From: Candidatus Multiplicimicrobium inquinatum
GTDB lineage: Bacteria; Omnitrophota; Omnitrophia; Omnitrophales; Aquincolibacteriaceae
DNA length: 11,070 nt
Direction: 5' to 3'
Assembly (NCBI GenBank): GCA_002344825.1
Contig: DDUN01000010.1
Coordinates: 1 to 11,070, forward strand
Numbering within the stretch: the stretch's first letter is position 1; the number at the start of each line of letters is the position of its first letter. The notes under the pieces were generated by a model. That model had not been told where the DNA came from and did not search any database. It saw nothing but the letters and a program-made list of their open reading frames with translations. Shown one piece after another: positions 1 through 9,100 of the stretch. A program made the position numbers and the translations under genes.

Positions 1-123
1 GAGCAAGACAGAATTATGAACCGAAACAAGCGTTTCGAAACATGCTTGCGAAGCCCGCGCCGGCTTTGGAGGCGCTAGCCTGTCCGGCGGTGAGGACAGA
101 AAAGCCATGCGGCGATTGAGCTA
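1..123. other. GC-rich, inverted-repeat-rich region beyond the giant gene
   Basis: Bases 44-117 are about two-thirds G+C by my count, clearly richer than the adjoining gene. Three inverted repeats are visible. CTGTCC (80-85) pairs with GGACAG (94-99) around an 8-base loop, extended by GGCTTT (62-67) with AAAGCC (101-106) across an asymmetric bulge. AAGCC pairs with GGCTT at about 50-66. CAAGC (27-31) pairs with GCTTG (44-48) around the palindrome GTTTCGAAAC (32-41). On the minus strand the first hairpin would form 20 to 60 bases after the stop and could help to end transcription, but no T-run follows it. One plus-strand frame is open from base 3 to a TGA at 117-119 and could be the tail of a converging gene, though it reads as Pro/Ala-rich and unconvincing. 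Confidence 0.5.
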
Positions 124-3100
124 TTACGCGGAGATTTGGAAAGTGCGCGGCAAGATTGCGAGTGTTTCTAAAATTGAATCAAGCAATGTCCAGCCGGTTT
201 CGGCTTCATAGCGCATATGAACGGCAAATTCAGGCAAGCCTGCTGCGAGCGTTTGCGCATTGACAACTAAAGTTGAAGAAAAGTACCGAATTAATTTTGG
301 AACCGCCGGCATCACGGTTTGCTGCAAGAGCATCGGCGCATCGACCGCTCTCAATTTTAATTCCGGTCTTAAACCCGCGACAAAAAATTGAGGCGCAAAG
401 AAAAGACTCACCGCTCCCCGCCATTCCTTGTTCTCGATCATCCGGTTGAGGCGGATCAGGCTTTCAGCATTTTGTTCAAGCAAGTGAATATTAGTTCCAA
501 CCTCTCCGATTACCGATTCAAAATAACCCTTCGTTTCTTTTGAAGGAAAAACAATGGCTAGATTAAGTGCATTGGGGCGAGCTTGAAACGCGTCGCGCAA
601 GCCTTTTACCAAGCCAAGCAAAGCATCATGAATGTCGGGTGAATAAAAAATGACGGGGGCGGCTTTTGTAATCGAACCATCCAGCACCGCTTGCCGGAGA
701 CCTTCCATTTCATTTTCAAATTCAGCTTGAGCCCGCGCCGGTTCGGCACGTCGAGCGAGCTCAACCATTCTTTCTGTATCCGCCGCCATTTGCGCTTCCA
801 TCCACGTTTGGAAACGCGTCTCATCACCGTCTTCAAGACGGCTATCGTTCATCTCGGAGTTGGAACGGACAGAACGAGCCTCGGACCTCAAGCTCCTAGC
901 TTCCGAGCGGCCTATATTGAAAATGTAGCTATTGGTTCCCGAGCCGTTAGGAAACGTCATCACACGAGGTTCGCCGAATTTTTTCTTTAGTATTTCAACG
1001 TTAAGGTCACCTTTCGTATTCGGTTTCGCACCGTAAAGAACGAAATAAGATCCTGCCGGCACATTCTCAATGCGTTCCAGCAATTGGCTGCGATGCTTCA
1101 TATTCTCTAAACCGGCTGAACCGCCGGCAAAATAGTAATAAATTCGTTTTCTTCCGGGCTCGACTTTTCCATTGAGTGTGATTAAATTTATTTTAGAGGC
1201 ATCCAAAAAATTGCCTTTAATAACCGCTATTTTTTCGAAAGCGTATTTTGATGATGTGCTAAAACTCCTTTGCCGTCCAAATTCAGCAGTAAACCGATCA
1301 AGAACCGCTTTGCCGTCCACAAACAAGGACTCATCCCCTTCGATTCCCACAGCTTTATGCACGCCCAGATGCGTGGCAACAATCAAAGCGGTATTGAGTC
1401 CGCTTCCTAAATCGATGAAGTCATGCTCGCTGGTTACGATGGGTTTCAAAGCCAGAATCACTTCATCCATGGGCGAAGGGACAAAAATACCTGCTCTCGT
1501 TTTTTTCCAAATAGATGGCCGGCCGCCAAGTAAAATCGAATACTTTTGGGCGAAGATCGGCTTGGAGATATCTCTCAGCAAATCAAAAAACCATTTATCG
1601 TCTGCGCTGAGATTGATATTCCGCATTTCGGAACGCTGGGCGGCAGGTTGAATCACCGCGTGGGTTCCGGTCAGACTGATTTCATAAGTTTTGCCTGTTT
1701 CCGCCAGCATATACCCCAACACTTGTTCGCCGACACCCTCAAAAGGCATTTCAGCCGCGCCGGGAATAGAAACAGTTTTAACGCCTTTTTGCTTTAAAAT
1801 TTCTATGGCAGCGGTATTTAAATCGAGAATCACTGCAGTCACGGGGGCTTGATAAGGCACAAGCTTTACCTGATAGCCAATTTCCGACTGCCGTTTAAAC
1901 ACATCTAAAGGAATGATATAAACAAGTCCTTCCTGGCTTAAATCTTTAAATAAAACATATTTCCCGTTAGGTAGATTTTTAAAAGCTTCTTCGTGGATCC
2001 AGTCACCTTTGGTAAAAGCTTTGACGAAAACAAACACGCGCTGGGCCATTTCGCCCGGTAAAATTTGCGAGCGTTTGTAAATAAAGTCGCCTTTGGTTAA
2101 TTTGGGCCAACCATCGCCGCCGAAAAGAATAGCTTCTTCGGCCGCACGCGGAATTAATTCCGCAAGCGCCGCATCGTAACGTTCTTTCATATTCGAATTG
2201 ACCGCCTTTAAAGCAGCAATGCGCTGCTCAAATGCTTTTTTGGGGTCACTCTCAGCAGTTTTTTCTATTTCTGAAAAGGATGTATCCAGCCTGAATTGAT
2301 CAATGCCCGCTCCGGCCGCAAAACTCGCCGCTATTCGTTCTCGGTCATCCGGATAAAGAATGTGATTAGCTCTTGCTACGATTAAATGGAATTCCCCGGT
2401 GACCTGGGCCTGAGCTTCCGCCCAATCCGTTGAGGTTGAAATCCAATCCGTCTGTGTGATTACAGCCGTTGTGAGAGCTTCATGCTTTTCTTCTGCTATG
2501 AGACGGAATTTCCATTTCATTTCTTCTGGATGCCAAGTAAATTCAATTTTTGCAGTCCGGGTTTCTCTCTGATAAATACCCGTCACTGAAAGATTATCCG
2601 GCTGGCGCAGCACACTAATTTTAACGTCTTGAGGAAACGCACTCGACCGCAGCAACAGCGACTCAAGCTCTATTAAAAACAGCACCTTGTTTGGCCGCAT
2701 TTCGGAGCGCCACTGCAAAAGGCTTAACACCCCCGTTTCAGAAACTTTTTTTCCTGATACGGCATTGGCAAAGTTCAGAACCGGAATCGTCCCCTGAAGC
2801 TTTTCTTTAGGCGAAACAAATCCATCCACAGGTAAATCAGAAGCAAACCCTTCCTCATGACTCAAATAAACCGGTAAAACCGCAGAGCCGGGGATCATAC
2901 GCTGTAAACGCCCGGCTTCCGTCATCGTGGGAATGTCATTCGCACCATCCCCGATGATTACAAACAAAATAATTTCATCTTCTTGTACCGTGGGTAAAAT
3001 CCGGGTCTCAACCACACGCTCAACGGTTTGCACTTTACTTAAAATTGAAATATCAAAAAAATTACTGCCCGCAAATGTTTGCACCTGTTGCCCCGAAAAA

Positions 3101-6100
3101 AGTGACTCTCCGAGAGCCCGGCGATAATTTTTTTCAATTTCTCTAAAAAATCGGCTCCCCCCAAATCCATTTGCTTTGTTCGGCAAAACCAAATCAATCG
3201 CCATTTTTGATCCCGAGTCATAAATAAACGCGCCCTCCCCCCATTTTTCGGGCCATAAATTAAGAACAAGATTTTTTCCATCAGGTCCGATTCGCGACCA
3301 ATCACCGGACCGGCGCTTCGTTTCAATTGCTGCCAACGCTTCCTGCCGCAGACTCTCAACCTTCTCTTTATCCAACCCTGCCAAATCAGCTTGCCGAACC
3401 TCTTTTTTGATTTCATCCAGCAAAGCATCAAAAAAGGCATGCGCCAGCATCTTTGCGAATTCAACGCGCATACTTTCAGGCCAATCTTCCGTGCGGTACA
3501 GTTGAAAAATCTGTCCGTTATCGGCGGCACGCCCCGCCGCTGCACCTCCATCCCAAACAAAATAATAGGGTGTCTGGGGATCTTTTCCGTAAACGGCTCT
3601 CATCACGCCGGCATGCGCTTGTTCAAGCTTCTTTTTTGGATCACCGGAATTCACGATCACCGCATTCCTGGGATCTTCCAAAACTTTTTCCAATCCGGAT
3701 GAAATTTGGGACAACATGGGCTCACCATGATGCTCGGTAAGAGTTCCCGTGTTATCTGAAATGAAAACCACACGAACCTTTTTATTCTGTTTATCCGCGG
3801 GAATGATCCGCTTTAAATCAAAAGTCGCCGGTACAAGCCGCATTTCAGAGCGGTTTAATTTCAAAATAAGGCGCTGGGGGTCTTCCGTCAGCTCAAAACC
3901 TAATTTGATCAAAGAAGCGGTCAAAGCCGAGCTTTGGCGAGCCTCTCCGTCCGATAAATAGAAAAACAATTCATTAGGCTTAGGATTGAAATATTGGCTG
4001 AAATAAATTTTAAGAAAATCGACCAAACGACGGCCGTGCCCTTGACCGCGATAACCAGGCATTCCCGCTTCAGATTCAAAAACTTGAAAACGCAACTGAA
4101 AACTTTTTTCGCCGATTCGGTTAAAAACAACATATCCCAAAATCGGTACATCCTGATCACCAAAAAGAATAATTCCGCCCGCATTGTCGCGCCGGTTCCA
4201 ACGATAAAAACGATTATAGCTGCGTTTGCCGCTAATATCCGCTCCACGATCCCAAATAAAAACACGGGTGTTGGTGTGAAGCACATCTTCATGGTCAAGC
4301 GGAATATCAGACCCATCGCGCGCCATCGCAAGGCCGCGACGTTTAAGCTCTTTAAGCAGTTTTTGAAAAAAAGACTGGGATTCTTCCGTGCTAAAAAGAC
4401 GGCTTTTTATATCAGGGACACTCTCCGACATTTGAGCCTGCAATGGTTGTTTGTCGGAAACTTCTTTCGTTTGAGCTGTTACGGCAAAATAACCTATCGT
4501 TATTCCGATCAAGGCTATGCTTGCAAACACGATTGAAAGAGCTGAGGCCCCGCCCAAAATAAATATTAGCCCCACAACCGAGAGATTCACCTTCAGATAA
4601 GTTTTGAGGTCAAAGCTCGGTTTTTGAGAATTAACCATATAATTGCGGAAAAGCTGCATGAAAAGACCGAGCACAAAAATAGTGGGAATACGCAAGTATT
4701 CAGGGACAATGTCCTGCGCAATGTGATGCTGGGTCAAAAGCACAGGCAAGCGTCCCCAAACCCCTTTAAGGTCTTTGCCCCACTGGCTGCGAACCGAATA
4801 AGCTGCCTGAAGCTCATCTATTTTTTCCGGCGAGGCATCTCCCCGCGCTTTCATTTCTTCCACTCCGCGGCGATTCCAATAGCCGTTAAAATAAACCGAA
4901 ACCAAACTGCTTAATGAAACACCCACCGCCCCGCTTAGCACGGCCCGCAAAAGAGGTGCCGCAAACAAGTCTATCAAATAAATATTGGCAATAAATGCCA
5001 CCACACCCGTCAAAAATCTCACGCCCATAAATGCGGCAAAACGTTTTTTGACATGATAAAGATAAGCGGGATAATCACTGATAAGCTGGGTGTAATAATC
5101 CGCAATCGCACCGGTTGCGGACGCGATCAAACCTGAAGTAATCAGACTGCCCAGCGCGAAATTTCCCCAGTAAAAAGTATTGATCCATGAGTAAAGACTA
5201 AAAATAAACGGAAATCCAAAGTACCAACTTGCCACTTCCAACAATCCCCAAACAACAGTTCCAATCGTTACCTTCCGATAAAACTGATTTTTGGAAATTT
5301 GTTTACCTATCAGCTCGTCATCACCCCGAGGGCGAACAGTAGCCACCTCCGAAGTGGTGTGATCAGAGCGAACTTCGGATCGCTTAACAATTGCCGGAAA
5401 AATGGATTGATAATCGCTAAATCTTTCTCGTTCTCTTAAGATTTGCAGATATTTCTTAAGAGCCCCAAGCTGACCGCGTTTACGGGCTTGATCTCCCATC
5501 AAAACTTCAAAGACGGTTTTTGAAGAACGGGACGAAACTTTATTTTGATTCAAAATGTCTTCCCGCAAAATTTTTAATACGGAAGGAATATCCGAAGCCG
5601 GATTCAGCTTGGGTTTTGACCGATAACGTTGATAAAGTGCTCGTCTCTGCGCTAAAGTCCATTCCGCATGGGCAGAATAAAATTCATCCAGTTCATCTTC
5701 ATTTAGAAAGAGCAGTTGCAACAACGCATTGATGGTTTCCTTCGCAACCATCAGTTGCTGTGGCTTTCGGGTATCCCAAAGCGGATGGTCGATAAAACTC
5801 CCTTCCAGCAAGTGTAATATTTCCGCAAGCATCAGCTGACGATTTAAATACTCAGCGTCCAGATATGCCTCTTCTGAAAAACCTTCTAGAATCACAATGC
5901 CGACTAAAGGTGGCGTTAAACCTAAAATTTTGGCAGCTTTTTTAGAGCTTATTTCTCGACCTTGAGCAATCCATCGAATAAAAGATTCATGCCATACGGT
6001 ACCAAAATACATTCCACCAGCAAAAGCTGACGCCATCGCGTACTGAATGGAACTAATTCCCATTTCCTCTAAAATAAACATCTTAGCTTCGTCGGATCCC

Positions 6101-9100
6101 GAGCCAAAACGGAGAACCCGAGCCTTCTCCAGCTCAGCTAGAGCCTCCATATCCTGAATCGAAGGCAATCCAGTATTTCCGGTTGAAGTGCGCATCAATC
6201 TTTTCACCGTTAGTTTTAAATCAAACCTCCGTGCTTCAGAGCGAGCGTGACGATTAATAGGCATGCGTAATAAATTCGTTTTGCCTGACGATTGATCCGA
6301 CTCAACCACAACAGCTCCGCGCGCGAGCCAAGCCTTTTCAACTCTCCCGCCTTTTTCCACATGCATCAAAACATGGGTGACACCGCGTCGATTCAGCTCA
6401 GTCCGAAACAGATTCCACATTTTCCAGAGCAAGGTCGATTGCTGATAATCAGGGTGAATCACGGTGCTATGGACATAGTAAGCTTTTTTCTCAGGTACCC
6501 CGCCTAAATCCTGAGAGGTTAAGCCGGGACTAAGAAATGTTTTGCGGCTGACACTTTTAAATGGGCTGGCGACAAAATAGCCGACAAGTTTATTCTGAGA
6601 ATTCGCGGCGGCAACCACCACCGTATTCGGATCGTTTAAATTAATCCGCTTGAGCTCAAAAACCGAACCATTCCCTGTTCCGTAAGCGGACTCCATTAAA
6701 TCTGCGAAATTGCGCGAACGGCTCAAAACATCGCTGACACTTTGTCCCTTTTGAAGCGGACGAATTTCAACGCTAACCGCATCCGTGTTTACCCTGGCTT
6801 CGGAACGGCCCCACACATTATTTTTCCACTCATATCCTTCACGAAGAGCGGCAGCGTAAAGACCGGGATTTTGAGTTTGAAGCTCATCCGGAACGGTAGA
6901 TAGTCCGTAATATTTGCGAAGCTCAAGATAAAAAGGGACTTCTTTAGCTGCGTAATAATTCGCGTTTAACGAACGCAGAGCTTTACGAAACTGTTTGATT
7001 TCATAGCGCAAAAGCGGCCGATATTTATTTTTGCTTAAAACATTCTTCGCCGCCTCGTTGACTCCCAGCGCGAATTTATCGTCATCACGCAACCAGCTTT
7101 TCAATCCAATTTTATCGTGCTGAGGAAGTTTTAATTTTTGACGGTAAATGCTGATAAATTCCGCTGACTTACCGGCTAATTCTTCACGGATTCGCGGACC
7201 TAAATTCGGATGATTCAACAGCGACTCGCGTCTCGGATAGAGGTCTTTTAAAGTCCTGACATCTTTTTGCGGATTTCCGTTAATATTGAGCTTTAATTTC
7301 TTATCTTTCGGTATTCCTCCGTCCAAAAGCAGAATTGCAAGAACTCTCCGGCGCTCAGCTGAGAACTCATCACCCATAAAAGCAATGTCAATTTCTCCCG
7401 CATATGACGCGGGAGCGGCACCCACAAATGTCCCTAAAATCATGGGCTTTAATAAGTTGTCTCGATCAAGATCAATGTGCAGCTCGTCAAATAAATCACC
7501 GTGATGGTAGACTTTGCCTTCAGGATCAAGGCGGGCGGCTCCTAAAACTTCAACTGCTGACCTTTCAACATTGAAAGCAAAAGTCACTTTGATCTGCTGT
7601 TCAGCGGGGCCCAAAGCCTTCCCATGCGAGCGGTGCTCGGTAAGCAAATAAGCTTTTTCAAACAATTCCATTATTTCCAGCGCGACCGATCTTCGATCTA
7701 AACTGTTTCCGCGGCGGCTAAAATGCCGCACAAAAAGACCCATTTTGTCTTTCCAGTTCTGGTAAACATCCGGATGCCGCTGAAGCCAAGATAGGGCGGT
7801 GTGCACATTGCCTTCCAACGCTTTCCCAAAATCATCGCCTATTTCAGGTTGGGATATATCTTTTCGAGCTTCGGATCTTGAGGTTTTTTTAATAATAAAA
7901 AAATCAAACAAATCCGGCGAAAGAATAATGCTGTCGCGGAGGCTGTTTGGGGCTTTTTTTCCATTTTGATCCAAAACACTCATATCAATATGAAAAGCCT
8001 GGCGGTACTGAGAAATATCATCCACGCCTGCCTTGCTTAACTCGGCCTGCGACCACCAGCCCAAGTTCATCTGCGCTTTATTTTGCATACGAACCAACGA
8101 ACCTCTTTTTTCGCCCCAATATGAAAATGAATCTGTCTCAACGCGAAAAACATAGCTTCCCGTCAAATGAATATCCCTATCCTCAAACTTTTTTACGGTT
8201 CCCCGTTTGGGTTTAAAAATAACAACATCACCCGGCTGAACCTTATGCGCTTGACCGTCCAATCGATATTGAAGGCGGTTTTTATCTTCAAAGACGAGTT
8301 CCGCCTGATAATCTTCAGGATAATAGCCCTCGAGCCATTTTTTTATTAAATCAATTTGGGGCTGTTTTAAACTTAATTGAATCACCGGCTCCCCGTTTGA
8401 AAGTCCGAAAGTGAGCACAACCCGCATTTCAGACCGTGCAGGACGGGGCTCGACTTTAGAATAAATCTCATAAAATTGACGCACCGCTTCTCGCATCATA
8501 CGGTTCGAACTTGCGAGATTTACAAGAGTTTCTTCAAAATCCCAAGGTTTTTGTTTTTCTAAATCCGCGACATCAAAATTTTTTCTCTTTGCGGTTTTGA
8601 GCATTGTCGCAATTTGCGGCAGAAGAGCACGCGCTTGATTAATTTGCCCCGCAGAGTAAGCAAGCAGCTCTCTGTCTTCATCATTGAGGCGCGCCTCAGA
8701 ACGCTCACGAGCAGCAGAAGAATCCTGGTCGGTTACAGCCGGAAAATCCCCGGGCATCACATCAAACTTGCGCGTACTTACGGAGCCCGGCGAAGCAAAC
8801 AAAAGAGCCAAGTCAGCTTTATCAAGCCGCGCACGGTTGGTTAATTCAATGGGATGTAGGGCATTGGGATTATTTTCGTCAACCAGCCCCGGTATGACAA
8901 AGTCAAGAAGCCGGCGCGGTCCACGGCCTGCCGGCATAAACGAGTAATTACCGCTCATAAGCTCATTGACACTTGTAAAAAACTGGCTTTGCCCGCCCCG
9001 AACGCCTAAATCGCCTTTGAGGCTGAGCACATGCAGGCGATACAAATCCGCCATGGTCTTCAATGTCTGCTGGCGCGTACTCTCATCATCCGCGTATTGC

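Noticed and set aside
62..106. Rho-independent terminator for the giant gene
   Set aside because: The hairpin is asymmetric and no T-run follows it on the minus strand, so it is described only as an inverted repeat.
1172..1651. Plus-strand open frame of 159 codons
   Set aside because: It is antisense to the methyltransferase-like domain, whose conserved motifs show which frame is real; no recognisable protein features.
3039..3560. Minus-strand open frame of 173 codons in another frame
   Set aside because: It overlaps the HAD-like domain in a shifted frame; the HAD motifs lie in the long frame, and this product has an Arg-, Lys- and Trp-rich composition typical of out-of-frame reading.
2710..3837. 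P-type ATPase call based on Asp-x-Thr-Gly-Thr-Leu-Thr
   Set aside because: There is no ATPase membrane domain, actuator motif or nucleotide-binding signature in this block, and the spacing fits a capped HAD phosphatase.
3994..4536. Plus-strand open frame of 180 codons
   Set aside because: It lies entirely antisense to the membrane and GNAT coding region, has a composition biased to Lys, Asn, Thr and Phe, and shows no domain; it is a shadow of the minus-strand gene.
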